64,000 nucleotides of DNA from Methylobacterium bullatum (GCA_902712845.1 LR743504.1:2702001-2766000), one strand, 5' to 3'; shown: positions 34,025 through 44,121, counted from the stretch's first letter. Notes: generated by a model from the letters alone, not told the origin. Translations and numbers: made by a program.

Positions 34025-35121
34025 TGCCGGCACCAGCGGTCCACGGCACGTACTACGATGGCCTGAGCGCCAGGGCTCATCCGGTGACCCTGGTCCTCGA
34101 GGACCGGCTGGAAATCGCCGGGCGGGACCTACGCCTCGCCTGGACTCTCGCCGACCTCGCGGCCGGCGACACGGCGAGCCCGTTCATGCGGGTCGGCCCG
34201 GCGGGACGTTCAGAGCGGGTCGAGTTCACCGACGAGACTCTGGCCGCCGCCCTGAAGGATCGCTGTCCGGACCTGTACCGAACCGACCCCTCCGCCCCGG
34301 GCGGTCGCCTGCGCCTCGTCCTCTGGTCGATCGCGGCCGGGATCTCGGTGATCGGTCTGGCGATCTACGGTGTCCCGGCCATCGCGGTCCGCTTGGCGCC
34401 CGTCATCCCGGCGGCGATCGAAGCGCGGCTCGGCGGGGCGGTGGACGGGCAGATCGGCAAGATCCTCGGCGACCCGCCGGTCTGCGACGATGCCCCGGCG
34501 CGTACCGTCCTCGACCGCCTGATCGAGCGGATGACGGCGAATGGCGGCCTGCCGGTCGATCCGGCGATCAGCGTCCGCCGGCACGCCATCGCCAATGCCC
34601 TCACTCTTCCCGGCGGAAGGGTCGTCGTGCTGTCGGACCTCATCGACCAGTCCCGCACGCCCGACGAATTCGCCGGCGTACTGGCCCACGAATTCGGCCA
34701 TGTCGCCGCGCGCGATCCCATGCGCGCGCTGCTGGCGGCGAGCGGAAGCTCGTTCCTCCTCAGTCTCGTGCTGGGCGACCTCACCGGCTCCACGATCCTC
34801 GTCGCGGTGGGACAGGCCGCCATCTCGGCCGGCTATTCCCGAGAGGCCGAGAACGCGGCGGATTCCTATTCGGTGGAGGTCATGCGCCGGTCGGGCGGGG
34901 ATGCCACGGCGCTGGCGACGATCCTCGAACGCATCGCCAAGGACGACGAGAAGGGCCAATTCGCGAGCCTGCTGCGCAGCCATCCCTTCACGAAGGAGCG
35001 CGCCAACCGCATCCGCGCGATGGCGGGCTCGGAGACGGTCGGCCGCCGCATTCTCGATGAGGCGGACTGGACGACTCTCAAGGGCATCTGCCGCAACGTG
35101 CCGGCCAAACCCGCGAAATAG
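34024..35121 (+). CDS. M48 family zinc metallopeptidase
   Basis: A 365-residue membrane-associated peptidase. It has an N-terminal cytoplasmic stretch of about 100 residues and one or two helices near residues 100-120. The M48 domain has the zinc motif H-E-F-G-H (about residue 222) and a downstream E-N-A-A-D third-ligand helix (S-R-E-A-E-N-A-A-D-S-Y). The GTG start overlaps the DUF898 stop by one base, giving tight coupling. M48 enzymes include HtpX-like quality-control proteases; the substrate is unknown. Confidence 0.9.
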   Translation: MPAPAVHGTYYDGLSARAHPVTLVLEDRLEIAGRDLRLAWTLADLAAGDTASPFMRVGPAGRSERVEFTDETLAAALKDRCPDLYRTDPSAPGGRLRLVLWSIAAGISVIGLAIYGVPAIAVRLAPVIPAAIEARLGGAVDGQIGKILGDPPVCDDAPARTVLDRLIERMTANGGLPVDPAISVRRHAIANALTLPGGRVVVLSDLIDQSRTPDEFAGVLAHEFGHVAARDPMRALLAASGSSFLLSLVLGDLTGSTILVAVGQAAISAGYSREAENAADSYSVEVMRRSGGDATALATILERIAKDDEKGQFASLLRSHPFTKERANRIRAMAGSETVGRRILDEADWTTLKGICRNVPAKPAK

Positions 35122-35280
35122 GCGCGTGACCGCACCGGGCCTGTCCGCGCGCGCGTTACATCCGGAAACAAAATTCCCGGTCCGGTGCGCCGATTGCGTC
35201 GCGGCGTCACGGCTACAGATCACCTCGTGGCATGCGACGAACGTGGTACACCAGCCCGAACAGGTTTGCGCGGATACCGT

Positions 35281-38200
35281 ATGGGCCTCGTCCAGTATGC
35301 TCTGAAGTTTCGCATCACGATCTACGTGCTGGCCGTGCTGATGATGCTCGGGGGCGCGGCCTCGGTGATCGTGGCGCCCAAGGACGTCCTGCCCACCGTG
35401 GACATCCCGGTGGTCGTGGTGGTGTGGACCTATACCGGCCTTTCGACCTCCGAAATGGAGCGTCGCATCACGACCTATGCCGAGTTCTCGCTCTCCAACA
35501 ACGTCAACAACATCGCCCGGATGGAATCGACGACGCTGCAGGGCACGGCGATCCAGAAAGTCTATTTCGACCAGTCGGTGAGCATCGACCTCGCCATCGC
35601 CCAGACCGTCTCGGCGATGAACTCGATCCGCTCGACCATGCCGCCGGGCGTGCAGCCGCCCATCGTCCTGCGGTTCTCGGCCTCCTCCGTCCCGGTGATC
35701 CAGCTTTCGCTCTCCTCCACCCGCGAGAGCCTGACCAAGGTCTACGATTACGCCCAGTACCGCATCCGCCAGCGCCTGACCCAGGTGCCGGGCTCGACGC
35801 TGCCCTCGCCCTTCGGCGGCACCCCGCGCCAGATCATGGTCGATCTCGACCTCCAGGCCCTGCGGGCGCTGGGCCTGACGGCGCTGGACGTCACCAACGC
35901 CATGACGGCGCAGAATCTCACCGTGCCCTCCGGCCTCGCCAAGATCGGCGAGCAGCAATACCCGATCCAGCTCAACGCCACGCCGGACGCCATCGAGGCA
36001 CTCAACCAAGTGCCGATCCGGGTGGTCGGCGGACAGCCAGTTCTAGTTCGGGACGTGGCCAACGTTCGCGACGGCGGCCCGCCACAGGTCAACATCGTGC
36101 GGGCCGATGGCCTGAACTCGGTGCTGATGCGCATCTTCAAGAACGGCACCGCCTCGACACTCGACGTCGTCAACAACGTGAAGAAGGCCTTGCCGGACAT
36201 CCGCGCCGCCGCCCCGGAGGGCATGGCCCTGCGCGAATTGTTCGATCAATCGGTTTTCGTCTCCGCCGCCATCGAGGGCGTCATCCACGAGGCCGTCATC
36301 GCCGCCGCGCTCACCGGCCTGACGATCCTGCTGTTCCTCGGCTCATGGCGCTCCACCATCGTGGTGCTCGTCTCGATCCCGCTCTCGATCCTGACTTCGC
36401 TGTCGATCCTCACGGCGCTCGGCGAGACCATCAACGTCATGACGCTGGGCGGACTCGCCCTGGCGGTGGGCATCCTCGTGGACGACGCAACCGTCGCCAT
36501 CGAGAACACCTACCGCCTGTTCGAGGAGGGCGAGCCGTTCCGCAAATCCGTGGTGGAGGGCGCGGCGGGCATCGCCAAACCCGCGCTGATCTCGACCCTC
36601 TCGATCTGCGCCGCCTTCGTCTCGGTCTTTGCCCTCACGGACACGCCGAAATACCTGTTCACCCCCCAGGCGCTCGCCGTCGTCTTCGCGATGCTGACCT
36701 CCTACGTCCTGTCGCGGACCCTGGTGCCGGTGCTGATCGACGTGCTGGTGGCGCGGGAATACGAGGAACATCACGGCAAAGGCGGGCAGGCTCCGCGACG
36801 GGGCCGCGTCGCCCGTGCACTGGGATGGCTGTTCGGGCCGATCTTTCGCCTCGCCGGCTGGTTCCGCCAGGGATTCGAAGCCCGGTTCGCCCGCTTCCAC
36901 CGCAGCTATCTCGGCCTGCTCCACGTGGTCCTGCGCCGCCGCGTCGTCACCCTCGCCACCGTGGCGGTGATCTTCGCGGGCACGGCGGGCCTGTTCGGCT
37001 TCGTCGGCCAGGATTACTTCCCGCAGGTCGAATCGAGCCAGATGACGCTGCATCTGCGCACCCGGCCGGGTATGCGCATCGAGACGGCGGTGCAGACCTT
37101 CGCCGAAGTCCAGGCCGTCGTCCGGGAGGTCATCCCCGACGGTGAGATCGACCAGGTCCTCGACAATCTCGGCCTGCCCGCGAACAACTACAATTTCGCC
37201 TTCTCGGACGGGTCGTTCGTCGCCAACAACGACGGGCAGATGCTCATCAACCTGAAGGAAGGCCACGGCTCGGTCGCGGGCTACACCAAGCGCCTGCGCG
37301 AGGTGCTGCGTGAGCGCTTCCCCGACCTGATCGTCTATTTCCAGCCCTCCGACATCATCACGCAGATCCTGAACTTCGGAACGCTGGCGCAGATCGACAT
37401 CCAGGTCTCGGGCCGCAACACCGCCAAGGACCTCGCCGCCGCTCAGAACATCGTCCGCCGCCTCATGGAGACGCGCGGGGCGGTGGACGTCCATCTCCAC
37501 CAGATCGTCGGCACGCCGCAATTCTTCGTGGATGTCGACCGGCGCCTCGCCTCCGAGCTCGGCCTCACCGAGCAGCAGATCGCGCAGGGCCTCAACGTCT
37601 CCCTGTCGGGCTCCTTCCAGGTGACGCCGAACTTCTGGACCGATCCGAAGACCGGCATCCCCTACCAGCTTTGGGTGCAGACGCCCGAATACCGCAACGA
37701 CAGCCTCACGGCGATCCAGAACACGCCGCTCCTCGTCAGCGGCAATTCCGATGCGCCGGGCGTGCTGACGCTGCTCTCCAGCGTCTCGACCATGCGCCGC
37801 GAGGGGTCGCAGACGGTGATCAACCACGTGAACACCCAGCCGACGTTCAACATCTACGCGGCGGTGCAGGATTCCGATCTCGGCTCAGTGGCGAAAGACA
37901 TCCGCCGGATCGTCGAGGAGGAACAGAAGGCCCTGCCGGCCCCGGACAAGATCACCGTGCGCGGGCAGATCGAGAACATGCAATCGGCCTTCTTCCGCAT
38001 GGGAATCGGCCTCTCCATCGCCCTGGTGGCGGTCTATCTCCTCATGGCCGTGAACTTCCAGAGTTGGGGCGACCCGCTCGTGGTGCTGGCGGCGCTCCCG
38101 CTCGCCTTCTGCGGGATCGTGGCGAGCTTGTTCATCACCGGCACGACCTTCTCCATCCCGTCGCTGTTCGGGGCGATCATGTCGGTGGGCATCGCGTCCG

Positions 38201-38508
38201 CCAATTCCATCCTCCTCGTCACCTTCGCCAAAGAGCATCGGGAGGCCACCGGCTGCAGCGCCACCGAGGCCGCGCTCCTGGCGGGCGAAACGAGGCTGCG
38301 GCCGGTGCTCATGACGGCGGGCGCGATGTTCCTCGGGTTGATCCCGATGGCCCTGGGGACGGGGGAGGGCGGCGAACAGAACGCGGCCCTGGCGCGCGCC
38401 GTGATGGGCGGTATCGCCATCGGTACGCCATCGACCTTGCTCTTCGTGCCCTTCCTCTACACCCTCCTCAGGCGGGGCGAGGTCAAGCCGCTTCAGGATT
38501 ACGCATGA
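35281..38508 (+). CDS. RND efflux transporter permease (HAE1/AcrB-like)
   Basis: A 1075-residue inner-membrane proton/drug antiporter with two repeats of six helices plus large periplasmic loops. The proton-relay helix has the Asp pair in A-V-G-I-L-V-D-D-A-T-V-A-I-E-N. The start F-R-I-T-I-Y-V-L-A and the terminal helices are typical. Substrate specificity is not apparent. An earlier in-frame start at 35185 adds 32 residues without conservation. The permease precedes its adaptor gene, whose ATG overlaps this stop by 4 bases; no outer-membrane channel gene is present. Confidence 0.95.
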   Translation: MGLVQYALKFRITIYVLAVLMMLGGAASVIVAPKDVLPTVDIPVVVVVWTYTGLSTSEMERRITTYAEFSLSNNVNNIARMESTTLQGTAIQKVYFDQSVSIDLAIAQTVSAMNSIRSTMPPGVQPPIVLRFSASSVPVIQLSLSSTRESLTKVYDYAQYRIRQRLTQVPGSTLPSPFGGTPRQIMVDLDLQALRALGLTALDVTNAMTAQNLTVPSGLAKIGEQQYPIQLNATPDAIEALNQVPIRVVGGQPVLVRDVANVRDGGPPQVNIVRADGLNSVLMRIFKNGTASTLDVVNNVKKALPDIRAAAPEGMALRELFDQSVFVSAAIEGVIHEAVIAAALTGLTILLFLGSWRSTIVVLVSIPLSILTSLSILTALGETINVMTLGGLALAVGILVDDATVAIENTYRLFEEGEPFRKSVVEGAAGIAKPALISTLSICAAFVSVFALTDTPKYLFTPQALAVVFAMLTSYVLSRTLVPVLIDVLVAREYEEHHGKGGQAPRRGRVARALGWLFGPIFRLAGWFRQGFEARFARFHRSYLGLLHVVLRRRVVTLATVAVIFAGTAGLFGFVGQDYFPQVESSQMTLHLRTRPGMRIETAVQTFAEVQAVVREVIPDGEIDQVLDNLGLPANNYNFAFSDGSFVANNDGQMLINLKEGHGSVAGYTKRLREVLRERFPDLIVYFQPSDIITQILNFGTLAQIDIQVSGRNTAKDLAAAQNIVRRLMETRGAVDVHLHQIVGTPQFFVDVDRRLASELGLTEQQIAQGLNVSLSGSFQVTPNFWTDPKTGIPYQLWVQTPEYRNDSLTAIQNTPLLVSGNSDAPGVLTLLSSVSTMRREGSQTVINHVNTQPTFNIYAAVQDSDLGSVAKDIRRIVEEEQKALPAPDKITVRGQIENMQSAFFRMGIGLSIALVAVYLLMAVNFQSWGDPLVVLAALPLAFCGIVASLFITGTTFSIPSLFGAIMSVGIASANSILLVTFAKEHREATGCSATEAALLAGETRLRPVLMTAGAMFLGLIPMALGTGEGGEQNAALARAVMGGIAIGTPSTLLFVPFLYTLLRRGEVKPLQDYA

Positions 38509-39848
38509 GCGGGAACAGCCCTGGTGACGCGATCGATGGCGAGACCGGCACGGTGACGGCTCATGGTTCGAGCCATGGTTCGGGGCGAGGCCCGGCGGAG
38601 ATCCCGCCGCCGCCGGGGAAGGGGCCGTTCCTCGTCGCCGGGCTCATTGCCGTCGGCCTGCTCGGCTGGGGCGGGTACGGCCATTGGCAGAAGGCCGCCG
38701 CCGCTGAGGAGACGCAGCGCAAGGCGAGGGAGTTCGTGCCGAAGCTGCGGACCATCGCGGTGGAGCAGGCCGACCAGCCCATCGACATCACCCTGCCCGG
38801 ACAGACCGACGCCTTCGCCAGGGCGTCCCTCTTCGCCCGTGCCACGGGCTACATCGCCGAGCGCCGGGTCGATATCGGCACGCGGGTCAAGCAGGGCGAC
38901 GTCCTCATCCGCATCGCCGCCCCCGATCTCGACCAGCAGCTGGCGCAGGCCCAGGCGCAGGTGGGCCAACTCGAAGCCCAACTGCTCCAGGCCAGGGCCA
39001 TGGTCGATCAGGCGAAGGCCAACGTGAATCTCGCCACCGCCACCAACAGCCGCACCTCCACCCTCGCCGTGCAGGGCTGGGCCTCGAAGCAGAACGCGGA
39101 CAATTCCCAGGCCAGCGTCCTGAGCCAGGGCGCGAGCCTCGCTTCGGCCGAGGCGGGGGTGAAGGTGGCCGAGGCCAACATCAAGGCGCAGCGCGCCACC
39201 GTGGACCGCCTGAAGGCGCTGACCGGCTTCAAGGATGTGATCGCCCCCTTCGACGGCGTCGTGACCGCCCGCAGCGTCGATGTCGGCGACCTCGTCCAGG
39301 CGGACGGCACCGGCACCGCCCTGCTGTCCATGGACCGGGACGACGTCCTGCGCGTGGTGGTCAACGTGCCCCAGAATCTCGCCGTCGGGGTGAGTCTTGG
39401 CGTCGCCGCGACGATCAAGGTGCCGCAGATCCCGGACCGGACCTTCTCCGGTAAGGTCGAGCGCAGCTCTGTCGCCCTGTTGACCTCGTCCCGCACCCTG
39501 ACCACGCAGGTGGACGTTCCCAATCGCGACGGCAGCCTGCGGCCCGGCCTCTACGTCTACGTGACGCTGAAGGTACCGCGGACGGCGAAGAACACGGTCA
39601 TCCCGGCCGAGGGCCTCGTCTTCAACCAGCGCGGCACCCAGGTCGCGATCTCCCGCGACGACGGCACGGTGGAATGGCGCGGCGTCCATATCCAGCGCGA
39701 TCTCGGCACCACCATCGAGATCGACCAGGGATTGGACGGAGGCGAGCAGATCGTGCTGAGCCCGCCCGTCGACCTGCGCGATGGACAGCGGATGGAGCGC
39801 CAGGCACCGAAGCAGGATGGGAAGCCGCTGAAATCGGCGGCGCGGTAG
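38505..39848 (+). CDS. RND efflux periplasmic adaptor (membrane fusion protein)
   Basis: A 447-residue membrane fusion protein. A cytoplasmic Pro/Gly-rich N-terminus leads to one helix (about residues 42-60), then lipoyl halves (A-R-A-T-G-Y-I-A-E-R-R-V-D-I-G and A-P-F-D-G-V-V-T-A-R), an alpha-hairpin rich in Gln/Ala (about 140-230) and the beta-barrel. The ATGA overlap with the permease stop shows co-translation. It presumably bridges the permease to an outer-membrane channel encoded elsewhere. Confidence 0.93.
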   Translation: MSGNSPGDAIDGETGTVTAHGSSHGSGRGPAEIPPPPGKGPFLVAGLIAVGLLGWGGYGHWQKAAAAEETQRKAREFVPKLRTIAVEQADQPIDITLPGQTDAFARASLFARATGYIAERRVDIGTRVKQGDVLIRIAAPDLDQQLAQAQAQVGQLEAQLLQARAMVDQAKANVNLATATNSRTSTLAVQGWASKQNADNSQASVLSQGASLASAEAGVKVAEANIKAQRATVDRLKALTGFKDVIAPFDGVVTARSVDVGDLVQADGTGTALLSMDRDDVLRVVVNVPQNLAVGVSLGVAATIKVPQIPDRTFSGKVERSSVALLTSSRTLTTQVDVPNRDGSLRPGLYVYVTLKVPRTAKNTVIPAEGLVFNQRGTQVAISRDDGTVEWRGVHIQRDLGTTIEIDQGLDGGEQIVLSPPVDLRDGQRMERQAPKQDGKPLKSAAR

Positions 39849-39932
39849 CACCGGCTGGACGGAGGCGCAGCCCAGCCCAGCCGTCCGGCAGGTTCCGTCG
39901 AAGGCGGATGATGGCGTAGAGCCTCACCGTCC

Positions 39933-41153
39933 ATGCGCCCTCTCGCGCCTACCCCGGAACGCCCCTGGATCATGCTCGACCGCCCCGCCTCGGACACTCT
40001 CGATCGCGCGCAAGTGGCGGCGATGAGCGCCGCGATCACCTGCGTGGCGGTGGTCGGCATCGGCCTCAGCCTGTCGATCCCGCTCCTCTCCCTCGAGATG
40101 GAGCGCATGGGCGTGTCGAGCACGGTCATCGGCATCAATACGGCCCTGGCGGGTCTCGCGAGCATCGTCACCGTGCCCTTCGTGCCGCGTCTCGCCGCCC
40201 GGATCGGCGTCGTGCGCTTCCTCATCCTGGCGATCTGCACCGGCGCCGCCTCCCTCATCGGGTTCAAGCTGCTCCACGATATCCGCTGGTGGTTCCCCCT
40301 CCGCTTCGTCTTCTCGGCGACGCTGGGCGTGCTCTTCGTCCTGTCCGAGTTCTGGATCAACGAGGTGGCGCCCCCGGCGCGGCGCGGCCTCGTCATGGGC
40401 ATCTACGCGACGGTGCTGGCCCTGGGCTTCGCGGTGGGACCGACCCTCCTCGTCGTCATCGGCACCCAAGGCTATGCGCCGTATTGCGCCGGTGCGGCTC
40501 TCTTCCTCCTCGGCACCGTGCCCATCGCCCTGGCGCGCGGCCTGGCCCCGGTGATCGAGGGCAGGAGCAGCCGCGGCTTCCTCGGCTATGTCCGGCTGGC
40601 CCCCGCCGCCATCTTCGCGGCCCTGGTCTACGGCGCCGTCGAGACGGGCGGATTCGCCATCCTGCCGCTCTACGGCCTGCGGATCGGGTTCGATGCGGAG
40701 AGTGCGGCCGGTCTCGTCAGCATGCTCGCTCTCGGCCACGTCCTGTTCCAGATCCCGTTCGGCCTTCTCGCCGACCGGTTCGACCGCCGCCACCTCCTCC
40801 TCGCCTCGGCCCTGGGGGGCGCGATCGGCGCGGCTTTGATCCCGGCGGCGTCGGCATCCGCTTTCTGGCTCGCCGTCCTCCTGCTGATCTGGGGCGGCCT
40901 GACCGGCACGCTCTACACGGTCGGCCTGGCACATCTGGGGGCCAGCGTGCGCGGGGCCGAACTCGCCGGTGCGAATGCCGCTTTCCTGATCTTCTACAAT
41001 GTCGGCCTGATGGTCGGGCCTCCGATCATCGGCGGCGGCATGGACCTGATGCCCCCCCAGGGCTTCGCCCATGCCATGTGCGGCGTGCTGGTGGCCTATG
41101 CCGGCCTCGTCCTGTGGCGGCTTCGGAAAACCGCCTCGGCCTTGACGAAGTGA
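39933..41153 (+). CDS. MFS transporter
   Basis: A 406-residue major facilitator with twelve predicted helices. The loop 2-3 region reads P-R-L-A-A-R-I-G-V, and the second-half equivalent is G-L-L-A-D-R-F-D-R-R, the usual MFS A-type motif. Helix 1 resembles the YcaD/sugar-type branch. Substrate unknown. ATG 39933 was taken; ATG 39972 would also leave all helices intact. It is 84 bases downstream of the RND adaptor on the same strand, probably a separate unit. Confidence 0.9.
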   Translation: MRPLAPTPERPWIMLDRPASDTLDRAQVAAMSAAITCVAVVGIGLSLSIPLLSLEMERMGVSSTVIGINTALAGLASIVTVPFVPRLAARIGVVRFLILAICTGAASLIGFKLLHDIRWWFPLRFVFSATLGVLFVLSEFWINEVAPPARRGLVMGIYATVLALGFAVGPTLLVVIGTQGYAPYCAGAALFLLGTVPIALARGLAPVIEGRSSRGFLGYVRLAPAAIFAALVYGAVETGGFAILPLYGLRIGFDAESAAGLVSMLALGHVLFQIPFGLLADRFDRRHLLLASALGGAIGAALIPAASASAFWLAVLLLIWGGLTGTLYTVGLAHLGASVRGAELAGANAAFLIFYNVGLMVGPPIIGGGMDLMPPQGFAHAMCGVLVAYAGLVLWRLRKTASALTK

Positions 41154-41252
41154 GCCCGATGAGGCAATGACCGCGCGGAATTCAGCCGGTCCGTGCCGGC
41201 CATTTTGCGTTTCGCTCAAGCGGAATGCCGCCACCTTCAGGAGCACCGCGCC

Positions 41253-41420
41253 ATGGCCAAGGCCGTCACCGTCAAGATCAAGCTCATCTCGACCGCCGAT
41301 ACGGGCTACTTCTACGTCACGAAGAAGAACTCCCGGACGCAGACCGAGAAGCTGTCCATGAAGAAGTACGACCCCGTCGTGCGCAAGCATGTCGACTTCA
41401 AGGAAACCAAGATCAAGTAA
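41253..41420 (+). CDS. rpmG: 50S ribosomal protein L33
   Basis: A 55-residue ribosomal protein of the large subunit. The sequence [17 protein letters not shown], then Y-V-T-K-K-N-S-R-T and ending K-E-T-K-I-K, is diagnostic. It lacks the zinc-binding cysteines of the C+ L33 form, so it is a C- type. ATG 41253 starts the canonical N-terminus. A strong intrinsic terminator follows. Confidence 0.98.
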   Translation: MAKAVTVKIKLISTADTGYFYVTKKNSRTQTEKLSMKKYDPVVRKHVDFKETKIK

Positions 41421-41446
41421 GCCGCGTCTCCTCGGCGAGACGGCAC

Positions 41447-41475
41447 AAAAAAGCCGCCCTTTCGGGCGGCTTTTT
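41447..41475. terminator. Bidirectional intrinsic terminator after rpmG
   Basis: GCCGCCC (41453-41459) pairs with GGGCGGC (41464-41470) around a TTTC loop. It is followed by five Ts and preceded by a run of six As. It can serve both rpmG and the convergent stress-protein gene. Confidence 0.92.
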
Positions 41476-41497
41476 CCGTTTGGGATCAGTGCCGAGA

Positions 41498-42133
41498 TTA
41501 CAGCGGCGCGGTGGGGTAGGAGCGCACGCCCGGGCGGGCGCCAAGAACCGTGGTGGCATCGGAAGGCGTCGTGGTCGGCGCGGTCCAGCCATCGGCCTTC
41601 CAGCCTTCGGCACGCTCGGTTACGTTCACCGAACCGTGCTCTTCCAGCACGTCCATTACCTGCGATGCGCGGAGATCGTCGGCCTTGACGGTCACGAGGG
41701 TACCGCCCCGGCGCACGCCCTCGCTGTAGGTGTGGGCATCGGCTTCGCTCAAGCCCGCGCCGGTCAGGCCGCCGACGAGGCCGCCCGCCGCGGCACCGAT
41801 GCCGGCACCGGCCAGGGTGGTGACGAGCCAGCCGGCGGCCACGACGGGGCCGACGCCCGGGATGGCGAGAAGGCCGAGCCCGGTCAGGAGGCCGGCCGCG
41901 CCGCCGAGCAACGTACCGACGCCAGCGCCCGTCCCGGCACCCGTCGATGCCGTCTCGGCGGTGTCGGTGCGGGTATGATCGGCGGTGGTCACGCGACCGG
42001 CATGCCGGTCGTTCTCGTTGCTGCTGACGATGCTGATGTCGCTGTGGCTGATGCCCGACGCCTCGAGCTTGGCGACGGCCCTGCTGGCGTCGTCATACGA
42101 ATCGTAAAGTGCGGTAATGGTCTGGTTTGCCAT
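41498..42133 (-). CDS. General stress protein-like, glycine-zipper membrane protein
   Basis: A 211-residue protein. The N-terminal 45 residues (T-I-T-A-L-Y-D-S-Y-D-D-A-S-R-A-V-A-K-L) resemble the YflT/general stress protein 17M domain. A Gly/Ala-rich glycine zipper (about residues 65-125) suggests membrane insertion. A C-terminal segment V-T-V-K-A-D-D-L-R-A-S-Q-V-M-D-V-L follows the same family pattern. The ATG is preceded by GAGGAA, a good ribosome site. Function is unknown. A secreted PepSY-like gene lies 50 bases upstream on the same strand. Confidence 0.82.
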   Translation of the reverse strand: MANQTITALYDSYDDASRAVAKLEASGISHSDISIVSSNENDRHAGRVTTADHTRTDTAETASTGAGTGAGVGTLLGGAAGLLTGLGLLAIPGVGPVVAAGWLVTTLAGAGIGAAAGGLVGGLTGAGLSEADAHTYSEGVRRGGTLVTVKADDLRASQVMDVLEEHGSVNVTERAEGWKADGWTAPTTTPSDATTVLGARPGVRSYPTAPL

Positions 42134-42183
42134 GGGATCGTTCCTCTCATTGTATCGACAGGCCGGCCGCTTCAGGGACGCGG

Positions 42184-42573
42184 CTAGTTGGCCGCGACGT
42201 TGCCCTTGAAGTCGACGCCGACGGTGACCGGCTTGCCGTTGAGCGTCGCCGCCCCGCGCCAGATGCCCTTGTCGTCCTTCTTGAGTTCCTTGACGTCCTT
42301 GTAGCCCGCCTGCTCCAGCCGGCTGCGGGTCTGGCCCTCGGTGAAGCTATTGGCGCCTTCCTCAAGCTTGGCGTTGGCCGCTGTCGCCTGTGTGGTGGCG
42401 GGGCGGTTCGCATCGGGCTTGTCGGTGTTGGGCCGCGTCACGGATTCCTGACCGCCGGACTTGGCGCTGGTCTCGGCGTCGGTGGCGGGCTTGCCGGTCA
42501 CGGTGGTCTGCGCGTAGGCCGCGCTTGAACCCAGAATCGCCACAAAGGCGAGTGTAGCCAGCTGATGTCGCAT
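42184..42573 (-). CDS. Secreted PepSY-like domain protein
   Basis: A 129-residue protein with a signal peptide (M-R-H-Q-L-A-T-L-A-F-V-A-I-L, cleavage after A-Y-A near residue 20). A polar low-complexity stretch follows, then a C-terminal PepSY-like fold (V-K-E-L-K-K-D-D-K-G-I-W-R-G-A-A, then V-T-V-G-V-D-F-K-G-N-V). ATG 42573 has a GGGAGA ribosome site. PepSY modules are often periplasmic inhibitors or regulators; no partner protease is adjacent. Confidence 0.8.
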   Translation of the reverse strand: MRHQLATLAFVAILGSSAAYAQTTVTGKPATDAETSAKSGGQESVTRPNTDKPDANRPATTQATAANAKLEEGANSFTEGQTRSRLEQAGYKDVKELKKDDKGIWRGAATLNGKPVTVGVDFKGNVAAN

Positions 42574-42934
42574 GATAATCTCCCTCATCGGACCCATTCA
42601 ATTCCGAGGGAAGGCAAAGCGTTCCGTAGATATTGCCCGACACACGGCTCCTCAGCGTAGCTTGGTTCGGTTCCATCTTGAAAAATATTTAGCTTTGCCA
42701 TTGCGGTCATGCTTCAGGCCGCCGGCCATGGCTCAGATGCCTGTCGATATCGCCGGCACCCTGCCCGCAATCTTACAGAAGCGCTCACCTGAGAGGAGGC
42801 TTCGGTCCGGTCCGGCACGTCGCGGTTGTGTGAATGTACAATGATCTTGGGCCCGGATACCGAACGCCCAGGCGATGATCCGGCCATAGGCACCGTCAGG
42901 ATCTGACATCGCCGCTCGAACACGGGTGGAAACG
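42574..42934. other. Divergent promoter region between PepSY-like and RTX genes
   Basis: A 361-bp gene-free region that must hold promoters for both flanking genes. It contains a locally AT-rich patch (42678-42700). No operator repeat or small gene was recognised. Confidence 0.5.
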
Positions 42935-43933
42935 ATGGCGACGTATAGCGTCTACGACAAGGTCGATTTTCGAACGCTGGATATCTGGCACCTCGATAAG
43001 ACGGGCGGACTTTATTACGATCTCGCCCCGACCGGATACGAGCTCGATTTCAACGATCGCACGGCCATCCTGGTCCAAGGCCACGATCTGACTTACGCGA
43101 GGAACGGAGACCCGACATCCGGGACGACGACGGCACTCGATTACGACGACGGCGCGGGCCTCTACAGCACGTTGCGCGGCATCGACGTGACGGTCGCCCA
43201 CGAGCAGAAATACTTCGATCACAACGACACGCAATACGTGCTGAAGGACATCTTCGCCGGGAACGACACGATCAACGGATCGCGTTATTCCGACTACATC
43301 GATGGATATACCGGTGCCGATACGTTGAAGGGCGGCGATGGTGACGACGTCTACATCGTCGACAATTCCGGCGATCGCGTCATCGAGCGGAGCTTGAATG
43401 GTGTCGACCTCGTCAAGGCCTCCGTGTCCTTTTCCATCGGCGGCCAGTTCATCGAGAACCTGACGCTTACTGGAACGTCGGCCATCAACGGCACCGGCAA
43501 CACCGGGGACAACGTTCTCACCGGTAACGCCGCCGCGAATACGCTGAAGGGCGGCGCGGGGGACGATACGCTGATCGGCGGACGCGGCCGCGACGTTCTC
43601 CTCGGCGGGGCCGGCGACGACACCTTCCAGTTCACGTCCATCAGGGACAGCGCGGTGGGCGCCGAGCACCGGGACCAGATCTCGGACTTCACCATCGGTG
43701 CCGACCATATCGACCTGCACCTGATCCAAGCCGTGACGGGTGCGACGGGCGATCAGCCTTTCAGCTTCATCGGCGACGCCGCCTTCAGCAAGCAGGCGGG
43801 CCAACTCCACGCCGTTGTCTCAGGCAGTGCGACGATCGTGGAGGGCGACGTGACCGGCGACGGCAAGGCCGACTTCCAGATCTCCCTGAAGAACGTGGTG
43901 GAGACCCTGCACGCCAGTGACTTTCTCCTGTAG
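42935..43933 (+). CDS. RTX-type calcium-binding protein
   Basis: A 332-residue acidic protein with hemolysin-type repeats. G-G-x-G-x-D-x units lie near residues 133-142 and in two blocks at about 205-230 (L-K-G-G-A-G-D-D-T-L, then L-L-G-G-A-G-D-D-T-F). These bind Ca2+ in a parallel beta-roll. The C-terminus (V-V-E-T-L-H-A-S-D-F-L-L) is a typical type I secretion signal, so export by an ABC system elsewhere is likely. The 110-residue N-terminal domain has no recognised fold. A GTG 3 codons upstream is an alternative start. Confidence 0.9.
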   Translation: MATYSVYDKVDFRTLDIWHLDKTGGLYYDLAPTGYELDFNDRTAILVQGHDLTYARNGDPTSGTTTALDYDDGAGLYSTLRGIDVTVAHEQKYFDHNDTQYVLKDIFAGNDTINGSRYSDYIDGYTGADTLKGGDGDDVYIVDNSGDRVIERSLNGVDLVKASVSFSIGGQFIENLTLTGTSAINGTGNTGDNVLTGNAAANTLKGGAGDDTLIGGRGRDVLLGGAGDDTFQFTSIRDSAVGAEHRDQISDFTIGADHIDLHLIQAVTGATGDQPFSFIGDAAFSKQAGQLHAVVSGSATIVEGDVTGDGKADFQISLKNVVETLHASDFLL

Positions 43934-43959
43934 CCGGTACGTCGATTAGACGTCGAACC

Positions 43960-43986
43960 CCGGGCTGGGCAGCGATGCCAGCCCGG
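43960..43986. terminator. Terminator-like hairpin after the RTX gene
   Basis: CCGGGCTGG (43960-43968) pairs perfectly with CCAGCCCGG (43978-43986). It lies 27 bases past the stop. There is no T run, so it could be a weak or Rho-assisted terminator. Confidence 0.45.
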
Positions 43987-44121
43987 CGGCCCCCTCTGCG
44001 ACGATGGATTCCCGGCGTTCGGCGATGACGGGCATCGTGTTCCTGCGATAGAGCGGACGGAACCAGCCCCGCGTTCCGCCAGGATCGCCGAACCCGCATC
44101 CGTCACTGTGAGGAATCTGCC